Assembly (NCBI RefSeq): GCF_014207705.1
Contig: NZ_JACHIU010000001.1
Coordinates: 1,922,001-1,986,000, forward strand
From: Sphaerisporangium rubeum
GTDB taxonomy: Bacteria; Actinomycetota; Actinomycetes; Streptosporangiales; Streptosporangiaceae
DNA length: 64,000 nucleotides
Direction of reading: 5' to 3'
In this document: piece by piece, positions 1 through 9,891 of the stretch
How the letters are laid out: every line of letters begins with the position of its first letter
Numbering within the stretch: position 1 is the first letter of the stretch
Notes under the pieces: model-generated
What the model saw: only the letters and a program-made list of their open reading frames with translations
The model's database searches: none
What the model was told of the DNA's origin: nothing
Made by a program: the position numbers and the translations under genes

Positions 1-1282
1 CGAGGACGACGTGGAGAACGTGAAGGCCGGCGTCCGCGCACGTATCAGGGAGCGCTGGGACGTCGGCGACGATCGGCTGATCTTCGTCAACGCGCAGGGA
101 GCGCTCAAGGGCCGGCAGAACGGCGACCCGGCGCAGGTGGAGGCGTCGGGGCTGCCGGTCTTCGAACGCAGCCTGGAGCACTTCCTGACCACGCAGCGCG
201 CTCGGTTGAAGATCGTGCCACCCGCGGCCCAGGTGCAGACGGTCGTCGCGACCACCCGGGACGCCATCGAGGACGTGCTCGGCCTCCTCGACCGGAACAG
301 GAAGGAACTCGCCGACAAGTACGAACAGGCCCGCGGGCCGCTGGAGCGGCTGCGCCAGGACCGCGCGCTCATCGGCCGCAGCATGGACAACCACCTCGCG
401 GCCACCCGCGCGCAGATACAGGAACAGGCGAGGCGGCGGCTGATCCAGGCCGCGGACCTGTGCCTGAGCTGGGGTCACGAGGTGGAACGCTCCAACAAGG
501 TGACGCTCAACGTGTTCAAGGCCAAGGAGAACATGAACCTCCTCGCCGAGGAGATGACCGAGGCCCTCGGGAACCGGGTCCGTCAGTACCTCGACGACTG
601 GCGCAAGGGGGAGCTGACGGACCTGATCCGCGCCAGGGTCGAGGACCTGGAGGCGCAGGTCGGCGAGAAGCTGGACATGTTCGACCGGGACCTTGAGGAC
701 ATCCGTGTCTCGATCTTCGAGCCGGCCGGGATCGCGGAGCAGCGGTCGCCGTCGGCGCTCAACCGCGGGCTCTCGACGGCGCTCGGGTTGTTCGTCGATC
801 CGGGGTCGGCGCTGGTCGGCGCGCAGTTCGGGTTCAAGGACATGCTCAAGGGAGTCCTGCCGCAACTGGCGCTCGCCTTCGGCATCGGTCTGCTCGGATT
901 CGGCCCCGGTGTGCTGTTCGCCGCTCTGGCCGGGGCCGGTCTGATCCGCACGTTGTGGAAGCTGGACAAGCTGAACAAGTCCATCGTGGACACCGTGGCC
1001 GACGCGGTCGCCAAGAAGCTTCGCGACGAGGCGCCGGAGATGGCGCGGCTGATCAGCGACAAGATCTACGCCGAGTTCGCCAAGCAGCAGCGCAGGGTCG
1101 ACGAAGGGCTGGCGTCGGCCGTCGCGGAGGTCGACGAGAAGGTCCGGTTCGCGCTCGGGGAACTGGAGCGGCACGAGGAGTCCAGCGAGCAGACCAAGAG
1201 CGAGCTCAAGGCCCACCGCAGAACCCTCGTGGAGATCGACCAGCGAGCCGCGTCCGTGATCAAGCAGTGGGCCCTCAGCTGA
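1..1282 (+). CDS. Dynamin-like GTPase family protein, C-terminal part (5' end outside window)
   Basis: The reading frame is open to the left edge (first full codon at position 2), so the N-terminal part, including any GTPase domain, is not visible. About 427 residues are seen. They are mostly long amphipathic, charged helices with coiled-coil character. A hydrophobic, glycine-rich stretch around residues 285-315 could dip into or cross the membrane like the paddle of bacterial dynamin-like proteins, and another helical segment follows to the end. Family knowledge: such proteins are membrane-remodelling GTPases, often encoded in pairs. The assignment rests on the helix-hydrophobic paddle-helix layout only, because the P-loop lies off the window. 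The gene ends at a strong hairpin, convergent with the cyclase-like gene. Confidence 0.6.
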   Translation, partial: EDDVENVKAGVRARIRERWDVGDDRLIFVNAQGALKGRQNGDPAQVEASGLPVFERSLEHFLTTQRARLKIVPPAAQVQTVVATTRDAIEDVLGLLDRNRKELADKYEQARGPLERLRQDRALIGRSMDNHLAATRAQIQEQARRRLIQAADLCLSWGHEVERSNKVTLNVFKAKENMNLLAEEMTEALGNRVRQYLDDWRKGELTDLIRARVEDLEAQVGEKLDMFDRDLEDIRVSIFEPAGIAEQRSPSALNRGLSTALGLFVDPGSALVGAQFGFKDMLKGVLPQLALAFGIGLLGFGPGVLFAALAGAGLIRTLWKLDKLNKSIVDTVADAVAKKLRDEAPEMARLISDKIYAEFAKQQRRVDEGLASAVAEVDEKVRFALGELERHEESSEQTKSELKAHRRTLVEIDQRAASVIKQWALS

Positions 1283-1295
1283 TGTCCGCGTGTCC

Positions 1296-1323
1296 CGTGG
1301 ACCGCCGGAGCCGGCGGTCCACG
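1296..1323. terminator. Hairpin between convergent genes
   Basis: Perfect 13-bp inverted repeat (arms 1296-1308 and 1311-1323, beginning cgtggaccgcc) placed 14 bp after the dynamin-like stop and before the stop of the convergent cyclase-like gene. There is no T-run, as is usual for actinobacterial hairpins. It probably works in both directions. Confidence 0.6.
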
Positions 1324-1385
1324 AGGACGCCTGCCGCCGGCCCGGACCGTGTCCGGCCAGGTCCGGGCCAGGTCCGGGCCGGCGG

Positions 1386-2228
1386 TCAGCCGTCCGCGTC
1401 CGCCATGTCCGTGGCGTGGCCGTCGTCCAGGCCGTGGCCGGTGTCGGCCCCCTCGGTGCTCCCGTCGTACGGCGATCCGGCGGTGTCGTACCCGGAAGTG
1501 TGGTCGGCCGCGTCGAGGGCCGCGGTGAAGATGCTCGTGAGACCCGTGGAGATGGCGACGACGGCCGCACCCATGGCCACGTCCCTGGCCAGATGGCCGC
1601 GTGACGTCTCCCGTGGGCCGGTCGCCGCCATCCCCGCGTGGTCGAGGCGGGGAAGATGCGTCCACGCGTCCGCCGTGAACCCCTTGGCGGGGATCTCGAT
1701 GTGGACCTTGGTGAACGCGGCGGGGTCGAGACCGGGATAGCCGTGCGCGATCACGTCGTGATACAGGTCGTCCGCGACGATCAGCGCGATGTCGTGACCG
1801 GGGTTGGCGCTCAACGTGTCACGCAGGACCACCGAGTCGAGCAGCCGGGAAACGCCGATCACCGCGTCGCCGACGTATCCGGCGGCGGCGCGATGGACGA
1901 TGCCGACCGACAGCGCCACCCGCAACCTCAGGCGGCGGCTGCTCAGCACGTGCGAGTTGGCCCGGCCGACGGCCCAGCACAACCCGTTGACCAGGCCGGG
2001 GACGACACGGGGCTCGTCCACCCCCGGTGGCTGGATGACGAGAAGACCGTCCCCCTGGTCCTGTACGTCGTTCATCACCCAGGGGACCTGCGCGTGCGCC
2101 ATCGCCTCCTTCACGATGGCGACGAGCCGTTCCTGGAGCGCGATGTGCGCGACGTTTCCTCTGGAGCTGTACTTCTCGATGTCGAGCGCCAGGCAGATCC
2201 GGCGCCGTCCCGGCGGCAAGGCGTTCAC
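1386..2228 (-). CDS. Class III nucleotide cyclase-like protein with C-terminal membrane helix, coupled to Crp
   Basis: A 280-residue protein with a nucleotide-cyclase-like N-terminal domain. Both metal-binding aspartates of class III cyclases can be placed: D16 in LALDIEKYS and D60 in DQGDGLLVI. In the later helix the catalytic Asn-x3-Arg pair appears as I124-x3-R128 (GDAVIGVSRLLD), so the usual Asn is missing while Arg stays. A hydrophobic segment near residues 215-240 precedes a Gly/Asp/His-rich tail. The start is the GTG at 2228, which overlaps the stop of the upstream crp-like gene in a GTGA, so translation is probably coupled. The context suggests it makes, or senses, the nucleotide read by that regulator. 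Substrate and activity are unknown; it could be a catalytically dead binder. Confidence 0.6.
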   Translation of the reverse strand: MNALPPGRRRICLALDIEKYSSRGNVAHIALQERLVAIVKEAMAHAQVPWVMNDVQDQGDGLLVIQPPGVDEPRVVPGLVNGLCWAVGRANSHVLSSRRLRLRVALSVGIVHRAAAGYVGDAVIGVSRLLDSVVLRDTLSANPGHDIALIVADDLYHDVIAHGYPGLDPAAFTKVHIEIPAKGFTADAWTHLPRLDHAGMAATGPRETSRGHLARDVAMGAAVVAISTGLTSIFTAALDAADHTSGYDTAGSPYDGSTEGADTGHGLDDGHATDMADADG

Positions 2229-2968
2229 CTTGTGATCCTTTCGTGGAGCGGCGGCTCGGGCCCGGTGTCTACCAGGGTCTGGAGCCGGAACATGTCCTTC
2301 ACGATGAGCCGCCGGTAACGAGCGGTGATCACACCCTGCTCGCGGAGAGCCGCGAGGCCACGCCTGATGCTCTGCTCGGTGGCTCCGACGAGCGCGGCGA
2401 GATCGGCCTGACTGAGCGGGACGGCCAGCACGAGCCCTTCGGCGTCGTCGCGGCCGTAACATCCGGCGAGCTTGTGGAGCACCCTGGCCAGGCGCAGGTT
2501 CACCGGCACGCCGTTCAGGTCGGCACGGTGGCGGATCGACTCACGCATCTTCGCGGTGACGCCGTTCTGTACCGCGCGAGCGGTTCCCGGGTGATCGGCG
2601 AGGAAGTCATGCAGCACGTCGGCCGGTATCGCCGCGACGACGACCTGACCGGCGGCCTGCACGGTCGCCGACCGCGGTCCGCCGTCCAGGACGGCGAACT
2701 CGCCGACCATGTCCCCCGCCGTGCGGATCGCCAGAAGCGCGGTGTTCCCCTCGGGGTTCCCGGCCATGACCTTCACATAACCGGAGACGACGACGTAGGC
2801 CTCTTTCGCGGGCTCGCCGACGCGTATGAATACGGTCCCGCGCTCGAATCTCCGCGGGAATGCCGCGGCGAGAAGCGCGCGGCGCTCGGTGACGGAAATC
2901 GCGGCCATGAGACTGCCGTGCGGCCAGCGACAGGAATCAAGGCCCCCCGGCCATTCCGATCGGATCAT
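2225..2968 (-). CDS. Crp/Fnr family transcriptional regulator
   Basis: A 247-residue protein with an N-terminal cyclic-nucleotide-binding beta-barrel and a C-terminal Crp-type winged helix. The phosphate-binding cassette is readable: VGEFAVLDGGPRSATV, with the Gly-Glu and Arg-Ser-Ala positions that contact cyclic nucleotide phosphate, so ligand binding looks intact. The HTH lies around SQADLAALVGATEQSIRRGL. ATG at 2968 is chosen because aggggag lies just upstream; the internal ATG at 2908 lacks a ribosome site. It lies 227 bp after the ECF sigma gene, so it probably has its own promoter, and it overlaps the cyclase-like gene by 4 bp. Together they look like a signal-maker and sensor pair. Confidence 0.85.
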   Translation of the reverse strand: MIRSEWPGGLDSCRWPHGSLMAAISVTERRALLAAAFPRRFERGTVFIRVGEPAKEAYVVVSGYVKVMAGNPEGNTALLAIRTAGDMVGEFAVLDGGPRSATVQAAGQVVVAAIPADVLHDFLADHPGTARAVQNGVTAKMRESIRHRADLNGVPVNLRLARVLHKLAGCYGRDDAEGLVLAVPLSQADLAALVGATEQSIRRGLAALREQGVITARYRRLIVKDMFRLQTLVDTGPEPPLHERITR

Positions 2969-2980
2969 GGATCTCCCCTG

Positions 2981-3008
2981 GGTGACCCGGTATACACCCC
3001 TGGTCACC
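2981..3008. promoter_or_regulatory. Inverted repeat upstream of crp-like gene (possible autoregulatory operator)
   Basis: Perfect 7-bp arms GGTGACC (2981-2987) and GGTCACC (3002-3008) with a 14-bp spacer, 13 bp upstream of the chosen crp start and just upstream of its ribosome site. The region around it is AT-richer than the genes. Arms of GTGAC/GTCAC type recall Crp half-sites, but the spacing is wider than the canonical Crp site, so binding is only a suggestion. Confidence 0.35.
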
Positions 3009-3195
3009 AAAATACGCCTGCGCGGCATACCGTGTATATCCGTCGGCGGCGATTTCGATGCCGAAATCGAATACCACGAGGCGGGAAGATCGTGAAAACG
3101 GAGCTCGCCGGCCGGGAAGGGTATTCGCGCGCCGGTGGGATCGCGTCGGGTGCACGGCCTCGGAGGATTTCCGCGCCGGCCGGTGTGAGGCGGGG

Positions 3196-3720
3196 TCAGG
3201 CGGCGTGGCGCGTCAGAAGAGCCGAGAGGCGCTGGAGCCCACGGGAGGTTCTGGCTTTCACGGTACCGAGGGGGACATTGAGGTGGACGGCTATCTCGCG
3301 CTGGGTGAGTTCGCCGTAGTACGCGAGCTCGATGGCCTCTCGCTGGGGAGCGGGAAGGACGGCCAGAGCACGCGTCAGCTGATCGCGATGCCCCAAGGTG
3401 TCCGCCGCGTCCCGGCCGTCGGCACCCGCCGGGTCCGCCACCGCGTCCAGCGGCACGGTCGTGTGGGAACGAGCCCTGAGATGGTCGATCGCACGCTTCC
3501 TGGCGATCCCGAGCAGCCACGCCTCCAGGCTCCGCGTCGGATCGTAACGGTGCGCCGACCGCCAGACCTCTGAGAAGACGACCTGCCGCACGTCCTCGAC
3601 GTCCTGCGGCGGCACAAGCTTCCGCAGATAACCGCCGACCAGGGACGCATGCGTCCGATAGCACTCGGCGAGCGCGTCCTCGTGCCCCTGAGCCAGACGA
3701 TGTTCCAGTGTCTCCGCCAT
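3196..3720 (-). CDS. ECF-type RNA polymerase sigma factor
   Basis: A 174-residue group 4 sigma factor. Region 2 spans about residues 12-82 (QDVEDVRQVVFSEVWRSAH, then the region 2.4-like EAWLLGIARKRAIDHLR). Region 4 spans about 115-165 with an HTH (LTQREIAVHLNVPLGTVKAR). The ATG at 3720 is preceded by gaggg at suitable distance. No anti-sigma factor gene follows: the next gene on this strand is the crp-like regulator after 227 bp, and the other side is a repeat-filled intergenic region. How it is held inactive is therefore not visible here. Sigma-4 is intact and there is no C-terminal extension. Confidence 0.9.
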   Translation of the reverse strand: MAETLEHRLAQGHEDALAECYRTHASLVGGYLRKLVPPQDVEDVRQVVFSEVWRSAHRYDPTRSLEAWLLGIARKRAIDHLRARSHTTVPLDAVADPAGADGRDAADTLGHRDQLTRALAVLPAPQREAIELAYYGELTQREIAVHLNVPLGTVKARTSRGLQRLSALLTRHAA

Positions 3721-3824
3721 GACATGTCCCTCGCGTCACAAACTTACTCAAAACCTATTCATAGTCGACCCACCCCACCCCCCGCAACCAAGCAAACGCA
3801 AAAACAGCCCCCCACCCGCGGCAG

Positions 3825-4085
3825 CCCCGACGACCGGCACCGACGCGGTCGCAAGGGTGTGTGGCGAATTCGGCCCCGTCGCACGCCGATCCGGTGGGTC
3901 TCCGCTCGACCGGCGCCGGCGCGGTGGGAGGGGTGTGGTGGATCCGGTGCCGTAGTGGGCCGGCCGAGGTGGGTCTCGGCTTGCTGGGACATGCGCGACG
4001 GCCGGAATCCCCCTTCGTCTCGGGTCCGCTTGATCGGCGCCGGCGCGGTGGGACGGCGCGCGGTGAATCCGGCGCCGCTGTGCGG
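3825..4085 (-). repeat. Three degenerate copies of a ~65-bp dispersed repeat
   Basis: This lies in the 520-bp gap between the sigma factor and the MerR-type gene, which holds no credible gene. Read on the minus strand, blocks at about 4021-4085, 3898-3960 and 3825-3885 align with each other and with the elements at 18.7 kb and 42.0 kb. The shared core is ggcgccggattc, followed about 20 bp later by ccgcgccggcgccg. The copy at 4021-4085 is closest to the 42.0 kb element, with most of 68 aligned positions identical. The other two are more worn. The hairpin seen in the intact copies is not preserved here. Confidence 0.55.
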
Positions 4086-4240
4086 TGATCCAGGTGGGAG
4101 TCACGGTGGCTGCGTCCGGGGAAGGCACTCCGCTCGAAGTGACGAGAAGGAGACCTCGGTCGTGCCGGACCAGGCACGGGTGACGGTCTGCACCTGGCAA
4201 GGTTTACTCCGGCGGTACAGCAGACCAAGGCGCGGTTCAC

Positions 4241-5224
4241 ATGATCGATCACAGAGGCGAACCGTCCTCCGGCACCCGACCGGAGGACGACTCAAGCAGC
4301 GGCCCCAGTTACGGCATCGGCGCGGTGGCCCGCCGGCTCGGTGTGCCCGCACCCACGCTGCGCACCTGGAACCTGCGCTACGGCATCGGCCCGAGTCACC
4401 GCAGCCCCGGCGGCCACCGCCGCTACGGCGACGCCGACCTGCGCCGTCTGGAGGAGATGAACCGACTCATCAAGGCCGGTCTTCCACCTGCCGAGGCGGC
4501 CCAGGCGGCTCTCGGCGCCGGGGCCGTCCAGCGGCAGTCCGGTCAACCCGGCGCCGTCGCCGTCGAGGAGCCGGAAGTCCCCGTGGGGCCGGGCCGGCCC
4601 GTTCCCCGGCCCGGGCCGTCGGCCGTCACCATCCTCACGCGGGCCGCGCTCAATCTCGACGCCGTCACCGTCAGCCGTACGCTGGAAGCGGCGCTCTCCT
4701 CCCACGGCGTCCCCTGGACATGGGACCACCTGGTCCGGCCCACCTTCGCCTCGATCGTCCGCCGCCAGCAGGCCACCGGGGCCGACATCCACATCGAGCA
4801 CCTGTTCTCCGAACGCCTCCTGGCGGCCCTCACCCCCCTCACCGGCCGCCCCGCCGACCCGGCGCATCCGCGCGTCATCCTGCTCACCTGCGCGGACGAG
4901 GAGCAGCACACGCTTCCGCTCTACGCGCTCGCGGCCACGCTCACCACGGCCCATCGCCTGGAGACACGGCTGCTCGGACCCCGCACCCCGTACCCGTCGC
5001 TGGCCGCGGCCATCCGCCGCCTCGCTCCGGCGGCCGTGTTCATCTGGTCGGAGCGGGAGGAGACCGGCGACCCGGCCCCCCTCGCGGACCTTCCCGTCCT
5101 GCGGCCGCCGACCCGGGTCATCACCGGCGGCTACGGCTGGCCGGTCGCCGACCTGCCGCCAGGCGTCACCCATGCCGAGTCCCTCCCCGACGCGGTGACC
5201 AAGATCCTCGCCACTCTCACCTGA
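4241..5224 (+). CDS. MerR-type regulator with B12-binding-like domain (CarH/LitR family)
   Basis: A 327-residue protein. Residues 23-90 form a MerR-type DNA-binding domain (IGAVARRLGVPAPTLRTWNL, then the RYGIGP/GGHRRY wing). Residues about 130-325 resemble the helical plus Rossmann cobalamin-binding region of CarH/LitR photoreceptors. The E-H pair of the cap is present (E186-H187). The tryptophan ten residues before it is replaced by Gln176. A candidate lower axial ligand is H223 in EEQHTLP, where the usual glycine is proline. The photolyase gene follows after 64 bp, a pairing known for light-responsive LitR/CarH regulators. Function inferred: light- or B12-dependent control of the photolyase. 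The altered cap leaves cofactor binding unsure. Confidence 0.75.
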   Translation: MIDHRGEPSSGTRPEDDSSSGPSYGIGAVARRLGVPAPTLRTWNLRYGIGPSHRSPGGHRRYGDADLRRLEEMNRLIKAGLPPAEAAQAALGAGAVQRQSGQPGAVAVEEPEVPVGPGRPVPRPGPSAVTILTRAALNLDAVTVSRTLEAALSSHGVPWTWDHLVRPTFASIVRRQQATGADIHIEHLFSERLLAALTPLTGRPADPAHPRVILLTCADEEQHTLPLYALAATLTTAHRLETRLLGPRTPYPSLAAAIRRLAPAAVFIWSEREETGDPAPLADLPVLRPPTRVITGGYGWPVADLPPGVTHAESLPDAVTKILATLT

Positions 5225-5288
5225 CCGTGGCCCGGCCGGGCTCTGCGAAGGTGCAACCGGGGGAGGGTGACACGGCGAAAGAGTAGGT

Positions 5289-6578
5289 GTGGAGACCGTC
5301 GTGGTGTTGTTCAACCGGGATCTGCGGGTGCACGACCATCCGGCGCTGGCCGAGGCATGCGCGCAGGCGCGGTTCGTGGTGCCGTTGTTCGTGGTGGACC
5401 AGGGAATACGGCCGCGGCAGCGCGGCCGGTTCCTGTCCGAGGCGCTGAGCGATCTCCGGGAGAGCCTGCGCGACCTCGGAGGCGAGCTCCTGCTGCGGCA
5501 GGGGGACCCGGTGGACGAGGCCATGCGGGTGGCGGAGCAGGCGCGGGCCGAGGCGGTGTGGGTCAGCGGGGACGTGACGCCGTACGGACGCCGCAGGGAA
5601 CGGCGGCTGGCCGAGGCGTGCGAGGGGCGGCGCATGGGGTTCCGGGTGTTCCCCGGGGTGACGGTGGTGCCGGCGGGGGACGTGCGGCCGGGGACCGGAG
5701 ACCACTACCGCGTGTTCACGCCGTACTGGCGGGCCTGGACGGCCTGCGCGCGGCGTGAGGTGCTCGCGCCGCCGTGGGAGGTGCGGACCCCGGACGGGCT
5801 GCCTCCGGGAGAGGTGCCGGCGCGGCCGAAGGCGTACGGGAACATCCCCGGCGGGGAGTCGGCGGGCCGCAGGCGGCTGGATCTGTGGCTCAAGCTGTGC
5901 CTGGCCGACTACGACGAGGGCCACGACGACCTGTCGGAGGACCGGACGTCGATGCTGAGCCCCTACCTGCACTTCGGGTGTGTGTCCCCGAACGACGTGG
6001 TGACGCAGGCGGCGGGCCGGCCGGGGGCCGAACCGTTCGTCAGGCAGTTGTGCTGGCGCGACTTCCACCACCAGGTGGTGTACGCGTTCGGTGACCTGTC
6101 GCGGCGCGACTACCGGAGCAGGGACGTCCGGTGGCGGGACGACCCGGAGGCCCTGGCGGCCTGGAAGGCAGGCATGACGGGGATCCCCGTGGTGGACGCC
6201 GGCATGCGGCAGCTGCGCGCCGAGGGGTGGATGCATAACAGGGCACGGCTGATCGTGGGGTCGTACCTGACCAAGCACTTGAGGATCCACTGGCGTGAAG
6301 GCGGCGACCACTTCATGGACCTGCTGCTCGACGCCGACTTCGCCAACAACTGGGGGAACTGGCAGTGGGTCGCCGGAACGGGGAACGACACCCGGCCGAA
6401 CCGTGTCCTGAACCCCGTGCGGCAGGGGAGGAAGCTTGACCCGGAGGGTGAGTACGTACGCAGGTACGTGCCGGAGCTGGCGGACGTCCCCGCCCCGCTG
6501 ATCCACGAGCCGTGGAAGGCGAGCCCGCCGATCCCCGGTTACCCCGCTCCGATCGACCCCGGGACAATGGACGCATGA
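5289..6578 (+). CDS. phrB: Deoxyribodipyrimidine photolyase, class I (CPD photolyase/cryptochrome family)
   Basis: A 429-residue flavoprotein that repairs UV pyrimidine dimers with light energy. The N-terminal antenna-binding alpha/beta domain starts with [17 protein letters not shown]. The C-terminal FAD domain holds the family signatures [44 protein letters not shown] and the tail motif [20 protein letters not shown]. The length is normal for class I enzymes. GTG at 5289 gives the expected VETVVVLF start. It sits behind the LitR-like regulator and overlaps the next gene by ATGA, so the three form one probable operon. Confidence 0.95.
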   Translation: METVVVLFNRDLRVHDHPALAEACAQARFVVPLFVVDQGIRPRQRGRFLSEALSDLRESLRDLGGELLLRQGDPVDEAMRVAEQARAEAVWVSGDVTPYGRRRERRLAEACEGRRMGFRVFPGVTVVPAGDVRPGTGDHYRVFTPYWRAWTACARREVLAPPWEVRTPDGLPPGEVPARPKAYGNIPGGESAGRRRLDLWLKLCLADYDEGHDDLSEDRTSMLSPYLHFGCVSPNDVVTQAAGRPGAEPFVRQLCWRDFHHQVVYAFGDLSRRDYRSRDVRWRDDPEALAAWKAGMTGIPVVDAGMRQLRAEGWMHNRARLIVGSYLTKHLRIHWREGGDHFMDLLLDADFANNWGNWQWVAGTGNDTRPNRVLNPVRQGRKLDPEGEYVRRYVPELADVPAPLIHEPWKASPPIPGYPAPIDPGTMDA

Positions 6579-6877
6579 TCGTAGCCTTCTCCGTCACCCC
6601 GCTCGGCACCGGTGTGGACGTCGCCGAACCCGTGGCCCGCGCCGTGCGTGTCGTGCGCGACAGCGGCCTGCCGAACCGCACCGACGCCATGTTCACCACC
6701 CTCGAAGGCGAGTGGGACGAGGTGATGGACGTCGTCAGGCGAGCCGTCGACGCGGTGGCCGAGGTGGCCCCGAGAGTGAGCCTGGTGCTCAAGGCGGACG
6801 TGCGTCCCGGGGTCACCGGCGCCATGACGTCCAAGGTCGAGTCCTTGGAGCGCCATCTGGGTGACCGCTCGGAGTGA
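6575..6877 (+). CDS. MTH1187-family (YqgV-like) thiamine-binding type small protein
   Basis: A 100-residue protein starting [13 protein letters not shown], with the single-domain ferredoxin-like pattern of the MTH1187/DUF77 family (central [18 protein letters not shown], then [12 protein letters not shown]). Family members bind thiamine-like ligands; no catalytic role is established. The true start is the ATG at 6575, which overlaps the photolyase stop in ATGA, rather than the longer in-frame extension. The link with DNA repair is not obvious; it may simply share the transcript. Confidence 0.8.
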   Translation: MIVAFSVTPLGTGVDVAEPVARAVRVVRDSGLPNRTDAMFTTLEGEWDEVMDVVRRAVDAVAEVAPRVSLVLKADVRPGVTGAMTSKVESLERHLGDRSE

Positions 6878-6981
6878 CCACAGGTCGGATCCACGCGCTG
6901 TCATCTTCCGGACATATCCGTGATGTCCATCTTTGCTGGGGGAGAGTTCACGCGACACGCAACCAGCGGAGAGGACTTCTC

Positions 6982-7308
6982 ATGCGAGTGACCATCGGCC
7001 GCAAAGCCATGCTGACAGCCGTGGGAGCGGCGCTGGTGGGTGCGCTGTTACCCGCCGCGGCTCCCGCGAACGCCACCGCCTGGAACTGCCGAAGGGTCAT
7101 CGCGCAGGACGTGCGGTGGTTCGCCTACTCCACCGGCACCGCGACGAACCCGCCGTACTCGCTGCCGAACGGCCGGCTGTTCAAGAGTTTCGGCGTGTCC
7201 AACGGCCGGTACAGCGCGCAGATCGTCACCCCGTACGCCGCCGCCGGCTGGGTCACCGCCGACAGCCAGTACGTCACCCAGGTCCCCGACTCCACGTGCA
7301 ACTGGTGA
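6982..7308 (+). CDS. Small secreted protein of unknown function
   Basis: A 108-residue protein with a clear Sec signal peptide: charged MRVTIGRK, hydrophobic core to about residue 25, and Ala-rich cleavage region AAAPANA around 26-32. The mature part is about 76 residues and contains two cysteines (C36, C106) near its ends that could form one disulfide. It is rich in Tyr/Trp/Asn and has a beta-like, SH3-like feel, with no named motif. The ribosome site ggagagga lies 8 bp before the ATG; the longer upstream extension in frame has none. It is probably monocistronic, closed by a strong hairpin. Confidence 0.7.
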   Translation: MRVTIGRKAMLTAVGAALVGALLPAAAPANATAWNCRRVIAQDVRWFAYSTGTATNPPYSLPNGRLFKSFGVSNGRYSAQIVTPYAAAGWVTADSQYVTQVPDSTCNW

Positions 7309-7331
7309 CCATGCCGCCGTGCGGCGCCTGA

Positions 7332-7367
7332 CCGTGGTCCCGGGGGTCCACAGCCCCGGGACCACGG
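7332..7367. terminator. Bidirectional hairpin terminator
   Basis: Perfect 14-bp inverted repeat, ccgtggtcccgggg at 7332-7345 and its complement at 7354-7367, with an 8-nt loop. It stands between the convergent secreted-protein gene and pgm, 24 bp after the first stop and 9 bp before the second. Confidence 0.8.
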
Positions 7368-7376
7368 CTGGCCGGA

Positions 7377-9038
<1,662 letters not shown>

Positions 9039-9066
9039 GCATTTTCCGGTCGAACGGGCACTACCC

Positions 9067-9107
9067 CGGCGGTCACCGCATCATTCGGATGATAAAGGTG
9101 ACCGCCG
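9067..9107. terminator. Nested inverted repeat between ung and pgm
   Basis: Outer 11-bp perfect arms CGGCGGTCACC (9067-9077) and complement (9097-9107) enclose a second stem, ATCAT-tcgg-ATGAT (9080-9093). It lies just after the ung stop and before the pgm start on the minus strand, so it most likely terminates ung, though it could also act in the pgm leader. Confidence 0.55.
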
Positions 9108-9119
9108 CGACGCGGTGCG

Positions 9120-9797
9120 TCAGGGTAGCTTCCACTCGACCGGCGCGGCCCCCTGCTCCTCCAGCAGCGCGTTGGCCCTGCTGAACGGCCTGCTGCCGAA
9201 GAACCCGTTGCGCGCGGACAGCGGCGACGGGTGCGCCGACTCCACGCACGGCACCTGCTTGAGCATCGGCTTCAGCGACCGCGCGTCCCGGCCCCACAGG
9301 ATGGCGACCATCGGCGTGCCACGGGCCACGAGCGCGTGAATGGCCTGCTCGGTGACCTCCTCCCACCCCTTGCCCCGGTGGGACGCGGGCTTGCCGGGTG
9401 CGACGGTCAGCACGCGGTTGAGCAGCAGGACGCCTTGCTCGGCCCACGGCGTGAGGTCGCCGTTGGACGGCTTCGGCAGCCCGAGGTCGGTGTTCAGCTC
9501 CTTGAAGATGTTCACCAGACTTCCGGGAAGCGGCCGTACGTCCGGTGCGACGGAGAAGCTGAGCCCCACGGGGTGGCCAGGCGTCGGGTAGGGGTCCTGG
9601 CCGACGATGAGCACCCGGACCTGGTCGAACGGCTGCTGGAAAGCCCGCAGCACGTGTTCACCCGCCGGGAGGTAGCGCCGGCCGTCGGCGATCTCCTGAC
9701 GCAGGAAGTCGCCGAGCGCGGCGATGCGCTCTGCGACGGGTGCCAGAGCGGTGGCCCACCCTGGTTCGACTACTTCGTGTAATGGACGTCCGGTCAT
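9120..9797 (-). CDS. ung: Uracil-DNA glycosylase, family 1
   Basis: A 225-residue base-excision repair enzyme that cuts uracil from DNA. The water-activating motif GQDPYP carries D68, and the DNA-intercalation motif AHPSPLS carries H189; LLLNRVLTV and LWG are also typical. The size matches bacterial Ung. ATG at 9797. It is transcribed in the same direction as pgm but separated from it by a strong inverted repeat, and from the sugar transporter operon by another hairpin, so it is probably a single-gene unit. Confidence 0.96.
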   Translation of the reverse strand: MTGRPLHEVVEPGWATALAPVAERIAALGDFLRQEIADGRRYLPAGEHVLRAFQQPFDQVRVLIVGQDPYPTPGHPVGLSFSVAPDVRPLPGSLVNIFKELNTDLGLPKPSNGDLTPWAEQGVLLLNRVLTVAPGKPASHRGKGWEEVTEQAIHALVARGTPMVAILWGRDARSLKPMLKQVPCVESAHPSPLSARNGFFGSRPFSRANALLEEQGAAPVEWKLP

Positions 9798-9845
9798 GCC
9801 GGGATCTTAGCCGCGCGCTCCGACAGCCGAGCACGAACGCCTGAG

Positions 9846-9882
9846 CCGGGTACCCGCCTGCCCCCGCGAGACGGGCACCCGG
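9846..9882 (-). terminator. Terminator of the sugar ABC transporter operon
   Basis: Inverted repeat with arms ccgggtacccg (9846-9856) and cgggcacccgg (9872-9882), one mismatch, 15-nt loop, starting 10 bp beyond the malG-like stop. Confidence 0.6.
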
Positions 9883-9891
9883 TCTGAGGTG

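Noticed and set aside
3649-5286. 545-codon open frame across the LitR-like gene
   Set aside because: It is in another frame over a well-supported regulator and is Arg/Pro-rich.
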